Source: Oreohelix idahoensis (lineage: Eukaryota; Mollusca; Gastropoda; Stylommatophora; Oreohelicidae). Taken from it: DNA of 64,000 nt. Each line of letters opens with the position of its first letter. The stretch's first letter is position 1. The translations under genes were made by a program, and so were the position numbers. Location of the stretch: contig JAMPIV010022937.1 in assembly GCA_024509875.1 (NCBI GenBank), positions 1 through 64,000 on the forward strand. The letters are read 5' to 3'. The notes beneath the pieces were generated by a model. The model made no database searches and was not told where the DNA came from. It saw only the letters and a program-made list of their open reading frames with translations. This document shows positions 47,085-59,154 of the stretch, piece after piece.

Positions 47085-47730
47085 GCTCTCTCAGTAAAGC
47101 ACTTCAACAAATTCACAGAAAATATCAGTCCTGCCTGTGCCGTCCGCTCAATGTCCTTACATGTCTTATTTTATTTCTGTCTTCAGTTCCCTTCTCCATA
47201 TGTTTTTCGATCTACATCTCTTGCCATGGGTATTCAAGTACAACTAATTCCTTGAGATAATCAGCAGGATTTCTCAATGTCGTCCTATTCATCACCAGCG
47301 TCTTCTTCTCAGCACTGATTCCACTATCCCTTGTCTGGTTCTTGACATCAGTTACACATTGGTGCTCGTATCAAAGCATTTATACTCTTCTATTCTACGC
47401 AAGCACCCATCCTGAGACTGATTTTTACGTGAGTATCCCTTTTTTCCTGTACAGAGACAGGTGTCCCTCGCCATTCAGGCAGATACTCGCCGATTTCGGA
47501 GGTACCCATTAGAGCTGGGTTGGCTCAGGAGCCGCCAGTCACTGGTCGACGACACTCCTTCAAATGTATCTCCAGGGCTCGAGCTAATCCAGTCCAAATC
47601 CCGGCCGACGAAAAATCTTCAAATGTCCTCGCCCAGGTTTGATCCTGGGTCACCCGGTCGCCAGCGCAGTTTGGTAACCACTACACCAGCGCGGCTCCCT
47701 CAAGCACCCATTTATGATCTGCTTTTGCTG
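47085..47730 (-). pseudogene. LINE-X C-terminal fragment, split by SINE-F
   Basis: The plus strand reads TTCTCAATGTCGTCCTATTC and ATCACCAGCGTCTTCTTCTC, the complement of the WIGH-LRK segment. Then comes TTCTACGCAAGCACCCAT interrupted at 47410 by SINE-F and resumed at 47701. Broken throughout. Confidence 0.75.
47411..47700 (-). repeat. SINE-F copy with 11-bp target duplication
   Basis: CAAGCACCCAT at 47400-47410 and 47701-47711. Closely matches the first 290 bp of the 45359-45711 copy but stops at CAGTCTCAGG and lacks the terminal GGGCGTACGC part. Confidence 0.88.
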
Positions 47731-47799
47731 TTCATGAGAAATAAGTATATATTCATGAAACATGGAAACAAGGACTGTTCACTAATTCTTCATGAATTC

Positions 47800-48160
47800 T
47801 GTCAATTTTACTTCATCATCAGAAGCCAGCTCTACATGGAAGGTCGGCTGCAAAGAATCTCCAACGTCTTCAGCCTCTTGTCTTGATGGTATACTCTGAT
47901 AGACACTTTCCTGTCCTTCTCGTGAAGTTATCGCCCCATTTACAGCACTGTCTTCCTCTTGCACGTTTGCCTTCAAACTCCTCGCTCTTCATTAAGGTCA
48001 CATGACCACAACATTTTAGTTGTCTAACTTTGATCTCCTTCATTAATTCTCTTTTCATTCCCAGGTTATCTAGGCCCCATTTATTTGTCTTCTTCTCTTT
48101 CCATGAAACGTGCCCCGCTAATTTCTAAGGATTTCACAAAGTTTTCTACCCTCTTGATAC
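47800..48160 (-). pseudogene. LINE-W (RTE-like) C-terminal fragment
   Basis: The minus strand encodes MKRELMKEIKVRQLKCCGHV and later KRARGRQCCKWGDNFT with a frame break. The plus-strand left end reads ACTTCATCATCAG, the trinucleotide tail. It matches 32230-32655. Confidence 0.75.
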
Positions 48161-48659
48161 TCTTTCTGTCTTCTTGCAAATTAACTTGTGTGTCTTTTGT
48201 TCTTTTCTTATTTATTTACTTATTTACATTTGCCCTACAGTCTCCTTAAAAGACAAAGAGTTCCAAGCGAGCTGTGGATCGATACTCGACTAGAATCAGA
48301 AAAGATCGACGCAAGGCTGGAATGACAAAATCGAAGACAACAGGATGAAGAGATATTGCTTTTCGGGAGAGTGGTAACTGGTAACGCAGACAGTGTCCGG
48401 CGATGGAATGGACGCCCCAGCAGTCGATTTGCTAATCTTTACCAAGAAATTTCAAGTCATGGACTGCTGACCATCAATACTAATCACAAGACTAGCGTCC
48501 ACTACTGGACACTCGTCGCTGGCATCAGTTCTATCTTGGTACTATTGTTTTTATGCTGGGGTCTGATGTTTCCATTACAAATAGTGATGAGAGAATTGCT
48601 TGCCTGTCTGATCAATCCATTAATCATTTCTCTCATCCACCAACTATTTCATTTATCCA
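48161..48659. other. no gene recognised
   Basis: No motif recognised. Confidence 0.45.
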
Positions 48660-48955
<296 letters not shown>

Positions 48956-49529
48956 CAATGTTTCTACCTCATGAATAGAAAATATACAAGGACAATAAAC
49001 AAAGATAACGTCTGTAACCGGAAGTACCATTATCCAATCCACCAAAACCTGACATTTGGACCAACGAGAGCAGTCAAGATCTCGGGCTACAGGTTCTAAC
49101 TTATAATCTCCCCGGGCGCTGTCAAAGATCCAATTAATTTCATCGTCAGAATCAGGGAAGAAATAGGGTTGTAAAAAGTTCGTCTTGCGTGGATTCGGAT
49201 GGAGGAATGAGGGAGAGAACACACAGACTCAAAGACAGAAGACACAGTCTGATCTATTATTTGATCCGTACTGACCACTGGTGGTCATCTGTTCCCAGCC
49301 CCGGGTATTCTATGATACTGGCTTCAGTGATTTAATTAACAGCACAATAAAATGGGCTTGCTTCTAGACTAGTTGGTGGATGCTGCTAGTTGTGATGACA
49401 GCGATAACCAGAAATAATGTGCGCGATAATTGTAAAGTAGCAACATGGGTGGCCCGAGAGCCGAAGGCGAAGCGTTAAGTAAGAATGCTTCATCAAGTTT
49501 CAGCTTGTATTTGTTTCTTCTTAACTTTC
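48956..49529. other. no gene recognised
   Basis: No motif recognised. Confidence 0.45.
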
Positions 49530-49690
49530 AGCTCCCCAAGGAACATAGGCTTTTAACAACCGTACGCCAAATCTTCCTGTCACGTGCCACCAGCTCAAGG
49601 TCTTTTCATGTCTTTCTCATCATTTTCATATCTGTCTCTAGGTCTTTTCTCCATGTATATTTTGGTCCCCATACACAGACTCATATTAGT
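49530..49690 (-). pseudogene. LINE-X 3' end fragment
   Basis: The plus strand reads CCCCAAGGAACATAGGC, CTTCCTGTCACGTGCCA, CTCAAGGTCTTTTCATGTCT, the complement of the LINE-X C-terminus as at 53390-53640. Confidence 0.65.
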
Positions 49691-50314
49691 CGCTTTCTGC
49701 GACATGCCGGGGGGACAAGTAGTCCTATTCTTTCTCAGAGACCCCCCTGGAACGCCTCAATAATGTCCGTGCTAACGATCTTAGACATTCACACATGTTG
49801 CTGTATATCATAGTTCATAATATCCGTGCTATAATTCTTAGACATAGTCAGTAATGTTCGTGCTATGATTCTTAAGCATATCTGGCATTCTGCGATCCAC
49901 CGACTGATAAACACCGCATCAAGCCAAATTAAATTAAACTCTCAATCAACCGCAGCAGTGTTTTGACCTTTGCTATTGTCCACCATCATTGGTCATCTCC
50001 AAAGTCAAAAGTGGAGCTTTATTGCATCTTTGACGTCCGGAAAAGCTGCCCTTGGGATAAACGAAAAATGGACCATGGCTCACGTCGGCCGATAGAAATT
50101 AAAACAAAGATTTGGACGTGATGAAATGGTTGAGATGGTCGTATAGATTCAGGAGGAAAATGTGGTTGCCGAGTAGAGTGGTAGTGATGGTATGCATCAA
50201 GTAAAAAGTATAAGGAATGACAGAACAGAAACAGCGAAAATTGAAAAATGAATATTGAAGATGCAGTGGAGGAATGATTGAAAGAGACCATAAAGATGGA
50301 CGAACAAGAGTAAA
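49691..50314. other. no gene; short 30-odd-bp repeats
   Basis: Three decayed units containing TCCGTGCTA or TTCGTGCTA and TTCTTAGACAT-like sequence lie at 49762-49880. Nothing else. Confidence 0.5.
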
Positions 50315-50376
50315 GATAAGAGAAAGAGAGAGAGAGAGAAAGACTATAAGGAGGGACGAACAAGAGTAAAGATGAG

Positions 50377-50415
<39 letters not shown>
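50315..50415 (+). repeat. (GA)n microsatellite blocks
   Basis: Two GA tracts separated by a direct repeat containing GGACGAACAAGAGTAAAGAT (also at about 50298). Confidence 0.9.
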
Positions 50416-50419
<4 letters not shown>

Positions 50420-50426
50420 ACAGAGG

Positions 50427-51414
50427 GAGGGATAATATGGAAGGAATGTAGCGAATGATGATATAGAAGGTATGTAGCGAGGGATGATATCGAAGGTATG
50501 TAGCGTGGAATGGTGTGGAAGGTATGTAGCGAGGGATGATATGAAAGGTATGTAGCGAGGTATGATATGAAAGGTAAGTAGCGAGGGATGATATGAAAGG
50601 TATGTAGCGAGGTATGATATAAAAGGTATGTAGCGAGGGATGATATGAAAGGCATGTAGCAAGGGATGATATGAAAAGCATGTAGCTAGGGATGATACGA
50701 AAGGTATGTAGCGAGGGATGATACGAAAGGTATGTAGCGTGGGATAATATGAAAGGTATGCAGCGAGGGATGATACGAAAGGTATGCAGCCAGGGATGAT
50801 ACGAAAGATATGTAGCGAGGTATGATATGAAAGGTATGTAGCCAGGTATGATACGAAAGGTATGTAGCGAGGGATGATATGAAAGGTATGTAGCGAGGTA
50901 TGATATGAAAGGCATGTAGCGAGGGATGATATGAAAGGCATGTAGCGTGGGATGATATGACAGGTATGTAGCGAGGGATGATATGAAAGGCATGTGACGA
51001 GGGATGATATGAATGGTATGTAGCGAGGTATGATATGAAAGGTATGTAGCGAAGGGTGATATGAAAGGCATGTAGCGAGGGATGATATGAAAGGCATGTA
51101 GCGTGGGATGATATGAAAGATATGCAGCGAGGTATGAGATGAAAGGTATGTAGCGAGGGATGATATGAAAGGCATGTAGCGAGGGATGATATGAAAGGCA
51201 TGTAGCGAGGGATGATATGAAAGGTATGTAGCGATGGATGACATGAAAGGTATGTAGCGAGGTATGATATGAAAGGAATGTAGCGAGGGATGATATGAAA
51301 GGTATGTATCGAGGGATGATATGAAAGGTATGTAGCGAGGGATGATATGACAGGCATGTAGCGAGGGATGATATGACAGGTATGTAGCGAGGTATGATAT
51401 GAAAGGTATGTAGC
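50427..51414. repeat. 26-bp minisatellite, about 38 units
   Basis: Unit close to GAGGGATGATATGAAAGG plus TATGTAGC. 988 bp equals 38 units exactly, so few or no indels accumulated. Variants: GAGGTATGA, CATGTAGC, GCGTGGGATGA, ACGAAAGG. All minus-strand frames are open, giving a 26-residue His/Tyr/Ile/Pro/Ser repeat; no evidence it is a gene. Confidence 0.95.
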
Positions 51415-51485
51415 CGAGACGGCAGAATTTAGCATGCGTTTGTTGAAGGCGTATGCTCCTTTGGGTGCTAAAGAATAATGAGAGA
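51415..51485 (+). pseudogene. LINE-X extreme 3' end
   Basis: TTTGTTGAAGGCGTATGCTC then CTTTGGGTGCTAAAG follows the minisatellite directly. It is the terminal FVEG-CS segment of LINE-X. Confidence 0.6.
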
Positions 51486-52059
51486 ATGTTCACACGCTGT
51501 CTCGACACAATATGACATGATACGAGATAGCATTACGAAAACAGGGTAATATTCCGTGCGTCAAACCTGTCAAATTATACTCCTTGTGAGGAGAAATTGA
51601 CAGTCAAATATAGGGAATTCTGCATATCGTAGCTGAGAACTGTTCTTTCCCCTACACCGTGACACTGGTAACCTTTAGGGTGATAAACTTTGACCTAATG
51701 CAGACTCGAAACTTTAACATAACTCATACGATGATTTATCTACTGTGATATTACGGAAGATAATTTAAAATTCAAAACAATGTTTCAAAATGACATGTCT
51801 GTTAAAATGACATTTATTTTAAATGACGCTTCTGTGAATAGTTGTGTTTCTGAGGGAATTCCACTTACACACGGGAAAACCATACATATAAATTGGTTTT
51901 TCAGTTGCACACATTTTAAACTGTTTTCCGCTAACCTTTGTACTCTCTCTGTCTCTCTGATTGTGTGTGTGCATCTATCTCTTTGTTTTTCTATGTATGT
52001 CTCTCTCTGTGTCTCTGTGTTTGTTATCTTGATGATTTTCAAGTGCAACTATTTCTTCT

Positions 52060-52625
52060 TATTCGATATCAGAAGAAGGCGTTGGCGATAAATAATGTAG
52101 ACATTGAGTAAATAATGTAGACATTGAGTAAATAATGTAGTTAGTTGCTTATCCTTTACAGGACGTGGCAATCAATCCCAGCTTTTATTGGCTGTTTGTG
52201 ATTTTTCTAGGCAATTTTTTCATTCAGTAGTTTGCCATTGCTTTCTGAATGGTACGGCGCTTATACCATTGTTAAAAATCCACACAAAGCGATCTGCTAC
52301 CAAACCGCCTGCAGCAGGTTTCGAACCTGGTATGTCTGGATTATGAAACTGCGTTCATATCCATTAGGCCACAGACGCCGACAAAATAATGTAGACATTG
52401 AGTAAATAATGTAGACATTGAGTAAATATTGTAGACATTGAGTCCACATGGTAAAAGAGGTACAGAAGAATAAAAAAGCACATGCACAAGGGGGCTAGAG
52501 ACTGAAATAAAAGGGGTGGAGGAGAAGATATGGAAAGGCCATGAGAGATGGCACGGGTCAGGAAATCTTCAGTTTGTTGAAGGCTTATGCTTCTTGCTGA
52601 ACTCAAGCCTATTGATAATTATGAA
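52060..52625 (+). pseudogene. LINE-X fragment with a 20-bp array and a nested SINE
   Basis: It starts AGAAGAAGGCGTTGGCGAT (RRRRWR segment), continues with five or so copies of AATAATGTAGACATTGAGTA, split by SINE-C, then resumes to the C-terminal CAGTTTGTTGAAGGCTTATG. No usable frame. Confidence 0.7.
52141..52383 (-). repeat. SINE-C copy, tRNA-Arg-like head, 11-bp target duplication
   Basis: AAATAATGTAG at 52130-52140 and 52384-52394. The minus strand reads GTCTGTGGCCTAATGGATA (box A; like the tRNA-Arg start GxxTGGCCTAATGGATA) and CCAGGTTCGAAACCTG (box B). A later stretch, CAATGGCAAACTACTGAATG then TTGCCTAGAAAA, recalls tails of RTE-mobilised SINEs. Only copy seen here. Confidence 0.85.
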
Positions 52626-53110
52626 TTCTTTTTAGTATTTACATCTGTCATTTGACGTTGTTGACACACACAAACTCAGAAACAACAGACATTAAACATG
52701 TCTACAGGAATAAGTGAAGACTGAAAAATGTTTACGCGCTCAAATTTTCTTCCATTCTGCTAAGCAGGCCACAATCAGAGCCAGTAGCGTGCGTTAACTG
52801 AAGTTCTGCTGCTATAATGAGCAATCTGGAATTCTGATCCAACCCTCCCATATTTCATTTATCATGGGTAATTCACGAGGACCGGAACTTAATTACGCGC
52901 ACTCTCAGTTGGCCAAGTCTGTTTGATTTGGGCATTTCGATTGGTCACTTCTGAACTTTGGCTATCAGAGGAGGTCGCTAAGTTATATGTAATCATGAGG
53001 TGTAACCTTTCACATGCTGAGTTAGTTACGAAACAGTGCTATTACATACAAACATTGGCCGCTTCTTCATATACGCCAGTGTCACCTTTCAAATTCCCAA
53101 GAAGCATAGG

Positions 53111-53375
53111 TTAAAAGAAAAGGTAAAGGATCCCGTTACGCGCCCATTAATGCATGGAATATGGTGTTAGGCCCATATTTTCTTGACCATCGGCACACTA
53201 GGGGTGATGTGGTCAGCATCACGCCGGCCGCCTTAACCTTCCCAGAGTTGCTCTGGTACCCAATTCATGAGACTGGGTCGACCCCGGAGTCGTTTGTGGT
53301 CTAAATCATCCCACCTCAACTGGGGATCGAACCATGAACCACCGAGCTAGGAAGCCAGTGCACTAACCACTGCTC
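53111..53375 (-). repeat. SINE-A copy with perfect 15-bp target duplication
   Basis: CCCAAGAAGCATAGG at 53096-53110 and 53376-53390. The element carries box B GGTTCGATCCCC on the minus strand and ends CGGGATCCTTTACCTTTTC. The tRNA head is slightly shortened at 5'. Close to the 14220-14488 copy. Confidence 0.92.
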
Positions 53376-53400
53376 CCCAAGAAGCATAGGCCTTCAAGAA

Positions 53401-53600
53401 ACTTATGCCAAGTCTTCCTGTCACGTGACATCCTTCAACAAACTTATGCCAAGTCTTCCTGTCACGTGACATCCTTCAACAAACTTATGCCAAGTCTTCC
53501 TGTCACGTGACATCCTTCAACAAACTTATGCCAAGTCTTCCTGTCACGTGACATCCTTCAACAAACTTATGCCAAGTCTTCCTGTCACGTGCTCAAGGTC
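53401..53600. repeat. 41-bp tandem array built from LINE-X 3' sequence, 5 units
   Basis: ACTTATGCCAAGTCTTCCTG begins at 53401, 53442, 53483, 53524 and 53565. Units are identical as read. The unit is part of the LINE-X C-terminus, so the array arose inside the LINE copy. Confidence 0.95.
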
Positions 53601-53825
53601 TTTCTATGTCTTCTTCATCGGCTTCACGTCTGCAGTTTTCTTGTCTATGCGTTTTTTGATCTTCCTCTACGTCTTTTACTTTGGTGATTTCAGAACAGGG
53701 ACTGCCTGGTAATGGTATCATCTAGTTTTCTCAATGTGTGCTATCCATCCCCAGCATCTTCTCATTTCTTGTTCCATTGGTGCAGGTCTAGTTCTTGACG
53801 TCAATTCCACATTATTGATCTTGTC

Positions 53826-56800
53826 TGTCGCAAATTGACAGTAAATTTGAATTTTCCATTTCGCCCCAGCCCCTCTCCTGGCCTTACTCTTTAAATTTGT
53901 GTATTCTTACCGACTACATGAACTTTAGTTTTTTTTTTTTAAACTCTTCTATCGTGGCCGTAGTCTTATTATTTTTCATCTCATACCCCCACCCCTCCTC
54001 CCCCCACCCCACCCAAAGGCGTGTCTGGCTTTTGATTTCGCGTCTGGCCCTCATTATAAATTCATTCAGTCCTCAGTTGTCGGCGCTATTATCCAGCGTA
54101 CGATATAATTTGCATAAGACACACTTTTGCGCATGTTTGTAGTACGCCAGCCCATGGGACGTTCCTCACACGTAATAGTGTTTTGACCACTCTTGCCGAT
54201 GCACGGGCGGCAGCTTTAATAAAGAGGCTCTTGTAGTTGAGCGGAGCAGAGAGTTAACCATTTGAAAGCTGGGTAACGTTAGGAATTAAAGGGGATTTTG
54301 GTGTCTCTGATGTAGATTCTAGACTAATGTTTATGTTACTCGGGGTTATGCTAGAAAGCGGAGTGGCCCGAATACCAGGTTAGCGTCCATTTCTGGACTA
54401 TATAGCCTGATAGAAGCTACTGTATTTACACTCGTTAACAAACTGGACCCGAGGATAAACCGAATGAGATACACGAAATTGTGAGCATAAGATTCGACAG
54501 TGTCGCTAAAATTCTTGGTGTCTCGGGGTGAGATGACATTTGTCATATCATATATGCTTAGTTATTAGTGTACATATAACTGATAGCAGTGACTTGCGGG
54601 TTTTTTTCTGTGACAAGCTCCTCAGTAATTTATTCAGTGCTAATGTAGCGCAGTCAACAACCTAAGCTAACAGATGCTTAATCTGTTTAGAGCCTCATAG
54701 TTTTGTTAGTGTTTACAATGGGTTAAATGGTAAGCTTAAGCTGACATTACTTTTGGGGAACTACACTTGCGTAAATTATTCATATAAATCTGACTAGTGA
54801 CGGGTGTTCGCTATAACGACTATTTTCTGTGAGTTATTTTATTTTTCGGAGGAACTTCTCACGGCAGGGTATGGCAGTCTAGAAAGAATCCTCTGCCATG
54901 TAAAGTCACAATGTATCATAATAGCATAAACATTGTACTTGTGTGTATTCCGTTTTGGGAGGTTATTACTTCTCCCTGTTGTGTATCGCCCCACGGGGCG
55001 CATACAGTTTAATTGTGTAATGTATCTAGTGTTTATATTTTCTGTAAATTCACGTAATGATGTAAATTAAATAGTACACCCTCTCAACGGGGACTACATG
55101 GTTGGCCAACCCATATGTAGTGTTGGAAGAAGACATTGTGTCGATTTTTTTTCTTTAAAAGCAAACGCTCACACAAATACATTAGCCTATGCGGGATGCA
55201 TGTTGAGAATTGATATTGTGGAATTAACAGGAGGAAAACTCACGTGGGGTTAAAAAAAAAGACAGCACAGAGACTTGCCTAGCAGTAATAAAACAAATAC
55301 TGTAGTTTAACATTAAAGTTATGATTTTATTTTGCTTGAGGTAATGGGTGTATGTTTGTTCTTAGATCAAGGTGCCCCCCTTTTCCCCTGTTAAAGCAAA
55401 GGACTACACGTACACAACGGAGGAAATGCACCATTCTCCCTTCTGCCAAGCGGCTTTCCAGTAAGCAGATAACACGATGAGTGTCAACAAGTACCTGTGA
55501 ACTTTATTTCTATTATCCTCCTCACTAAGCAGGTGGATAAATTACGTGAATATCCTTCACGGCAGTGTAGAAACAACGACTTAGCCTGACGTCAAGTATT
55601 GTGCAGTACTGGTTTCCTACTCGCCTATTTAGTACAGGTCAGAGCTTAGTGGCATTCAGCATGTCCATCAACACATCATCGCCAGCTTAATTGAAATGAT
55701 CTTACTGTGTTCTTAAACGGAGTACGCAGTTCCAACAAAAGGTCGCAAACCAGATCCAACCGGATTACGCATCGAGTACCATATACGAAGCACGCCTATT
55801 ATAATTCGCAGCGCCTAATACGAGCGCCAATACAGAAGATTGCCCTGCGTTGACCTCGATTTGTTATGTCTTCTGTTCAGTACGGACCCGGCGTGTATTA
55901 GTGGTCAGAATATAGACAGAGTAAAACTAACAGCCTTATTAGCTTTGTGTTGTGAAGACGACGCAAGGATAGCGCTCCAGTGGATTTAAACATAAAGACA
56001 CTGACTGTTTTTTTGTATTTTGCATTTTTCACAAGCAGCTGAAGGACTGTTAACTCTCTGTTTATTTCATTTGTCGGTGTCCTACAGTGTGAGGAGTTAC
56101 TGTGATTTTATTTTCCACAGGCCCCATTCTTTTTCTCCCGGTAATTATGTCCTGTAATTAATTGAGTTTAGTCTTCTTCTCTTGGTAATTAATTGCGTTT
56201 TCAGGTGGGAGTACTGTCGGTTTTAATTTAAGATTTGCACCAGCCTTCCTTTCTCTAAAGTAATTGCGATCACGTAGGTTTTTCTTTGTAAAATAATTGC
56301 GGCAAATTTTTATTGTATTAGGCGCTTGAGTATTATTAGGCTGGGTATAAATTTTCCGACGTTAATAACCCCTACCCGGTAAATCGATGAGTGGGTGTTG
56401 AATCTCTACCCAGGTACGTAAAAACGGGCACTACAAAGAATCAAAGTTAATTTTGCTCTTGCCAACGGTAGTAACATTATATAACAGGACGCAGGAAAGA
56501 TGCGCGCGATCAGAATAAACATGAGTCATGTATTATGTTTCGATATGATTGGACGGGGTCAGTTATTAACTAATTGCAGCGATTTCATTGGGTTAAGATT
56601 GGCCCCGAAACAAAACCACGCGATGACTCACTCATAGCGTGGGAAGGGGGGTGGGGGTGGGGAGGGGGGTGCATCAGCTTTTTGGTACGATAAATAACAG
56701 AGTAAATCAAGTCGCGGTCTCTCTGATTAAAAATTGCCTGTCGTGAATCTACGCCTGTATACATTATACATATTCGTCTGCACTACGGAGAAATTCGAAT

Positions 56801-59150
56801 TGGGTATGTCCATAATTTAATTAGTGTAGGAGATAGTTCTGTAAGATCTTAGCACGTTGAAGTAAAGTTTTCTTCGGGAAGTTAATTTAAAGTTAATTTA
56901 GTTGAAGTGCCATCAATTGTTATCTTATAGAAATATTAATAATGGAAAGTGGTGCTTATAAAGTTTATGTGAATAAGTAGCAGTGTCTATGATTTGTGTA
57001 AAGACTTTTTGAGATATTAACTGTGTACGGTTTAGCGCTAAGATAAACTGGTGTTCGGTAATGTGTAGTTGTAAGTTGTGTAAATCGCAATTTAATTCTG
57101 ATAATTTACAAGTGTATATATACGCGAGCGTATTTGTGTATTTTATTTAATCGGGATTTAATGTCTCCTAGGGGGATGGGGATATATTACTGGGTTAATT
57201 ATAAAATCTTCTCGGGTCATTCTTTTATCAAAAGTAGGCCTAGGAATTTTAGTACAGAGGAGTTCCCTCAGTGAATGAATTGTTTTGATGCCTGAGACTA
57301 GTCTAACGTAACAAAACATTTAGGTCAGCCGGTGTCTGGGTTTTTTTTCTACCAGACTGATATTAAGTGGGAGCGGGAACGGAGATTGTGACCCGGAGTT
57401 AGGAATTGTTGTTACGGGAAGGGGGGGGGAGAATGTAGATTTGTGTAGGGGAGCGGTATTTATTTAAGGGGGTTATGTGTTAGAGATGAGTATATTTTGA
57501 TGTGTAGTATATCTGTTATTATTTGTTTCACAGCATTTTCACGGCACAGTGGGAGAGGGTAATCTGTCCCTACAATTTACCAACGGCAAATTTTGGCATC
57601 TCAGGAGCCGAGAGCTCGAGATATACTATAGCCAGAGGCGAAAGAAAATAAATACGTTCTCATGCAGTGAAGACATTCTTCAGCGGGAACGGGATTTTCC
57701 TTACAATCCAGAGCTCTGAGCTCTTTTTTTTATAACACACTCAATTAGGCGCGTTGCCTGGTGTTGTAATTTTTTTCTTCCCGACCATAATAATGTCGTT
57801 GTCCTAAACCCGAAGAGGGGTAACGGGGCAAATAAAAGAAGTTGATCAGCAGCAGTGAAGCTTCTACCTTCTGAGTCAAGTACCTCGTGCTTGATACCCA
57901 AGTCATCAGTTGCAGTAGTCAGAAACAGGAGAAAGGGTCAACATTTCTTTTTCTTAATGCTAACGAGAGAAGGGGCGTAACGGAGACGCCACCTCAGCTG
58001 ATGTCGAGTGTCAGAGAGACACTGAAGCAAGGCGGAGAAGAGAGAGAGAGAGAGAAAATAGCTGGGACCAGTAGGGTCCTATAGTATCCTTAGAGGACAA
58101 GCCTCTGAGCCATAGATGTAATAAAAGTCTACTAGCGTAGCAGTCCAGTGGTGTTATTTAGTGGCGTGTATATCGCCTAAAGAGCTTGGAAGCTGTGTAG
58201 ACAGTTCGTTTAGGCAGCGTCAGCAGGACAGTGACAGTAGTAGGGAGTGGTGGCTCCAGTTGAGACCCCCACCAATTAGATTGTGGTTAAATCATTAATT
58301 CTTCTCTTTTTCCCCAGCAGGGTGAACGAAAGGGTGAAAGTGGTTGTTTCTAGTGTCTATCAATTTAGTTGTTTCTTTGTTTTCAGGTCTGTGCAACAGT
58401 GCACGTTATTTATTTTACTGTGTTATTTGATTTTTTTGGTTGTTTAATAAAACTATAAAATGTTCACTGGATCAGTTTCTATCTAACTATACTGTACGTA
58501 TATATTTGTCTGTATAGTGTGTTTGTGGTCTTTATTTAAACCTTATCTCCTTTATGGTAGTCAGAGGTGGTGAGTCTATAGCTATCAAAGACGTCAGGAG
58601 TGGCGAGGGAGAGTCAATCTCGGTTCTTACCCTCGAAGCCAATAGGCTCATCTTTCCACATTCACTGTCATTCTCATTTAAAATCTATCTTCTCAGTCTT
58701 TCTCAAAATAGTGTCTTGTCTACACACTCAGACAACACTCTATAATTAAATCCACTTCGTGACATACAGGATAGTTTTGGGTGTTTTCCTTGATGTATGA
58801 ATTGATGTAATTGTTAACTTTGTTATTTGATCAGTTATTGTTTGCTGAGATTTTTTTTATTTTCTTCTATACAAGATAAAGAGAACTTTAATAAATTTTA
58901 ACTGTTTTATTAATGCGCTGTTCAAGACCTTCATCCATACCCATTTAACCTCTTACTATTTCCCTATCTGTCCCTGAGAAAGAAGAAATAGCGGGTGATA
59001 CTTAAGAATACATAAGTGAGTTGTGGGCTTGGAAAGAGTGATAGCGTTAATAGACCTCCTTCCGGGTTTTCTTAAGTTCTCCCTAATGTGTGTTTTCTCT
59101 ATAAATCTTGCAGTTCATTCAATTTGATTACTCGACAAATACTCTAAAAT
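53826..59150. other. 5.3 kb with no recognised gene or repeat family
   Basis: Long stretch without a coding region I can support. G-rich tracts at about 56645-56670 and 57420-57430, an AATAAA at about 58446, and short GA runs at 58038-58055. Open frames are short and of random composition. It could hold regulatory sequence, untranslated exons or an old LTR, but I see no proof. Confidence 0.5.
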
Positions 59151-59154
59151 TACA

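Larger units (their letters stand above)
53085..53825 (-). pseudogene. LINE-X C-terminal fragment with nested SINE-A and a 41-bp array
   Basis: The plus strand reads CCCAAGAAGCATAGG, then SINE-A, then CTTCAAGAAACTTATGCCAA, the 41-bp array, then CTCAAGGTCTTTCTATGTCT and ATCCATCCCCAGCATCTTCT. In reverse complement this is LINE-X from the Arg-rich segment to its end. Confidence 0.75.

Noticed and set aside
49445..49813. 122-codon plus-strand frame beginning MGGPRAEGEA
   Set aside because: Its middle is antisense LINE-X sequence; the rest has no recognisable feature.
50019..51508. 350-470 codon minus-strand open frames with a His/Tyr/Ile-rich repeat
   Set aside because: Same reason: stop-free 26-bp units. 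The ends run into GA microsatellite and LINE sequence.
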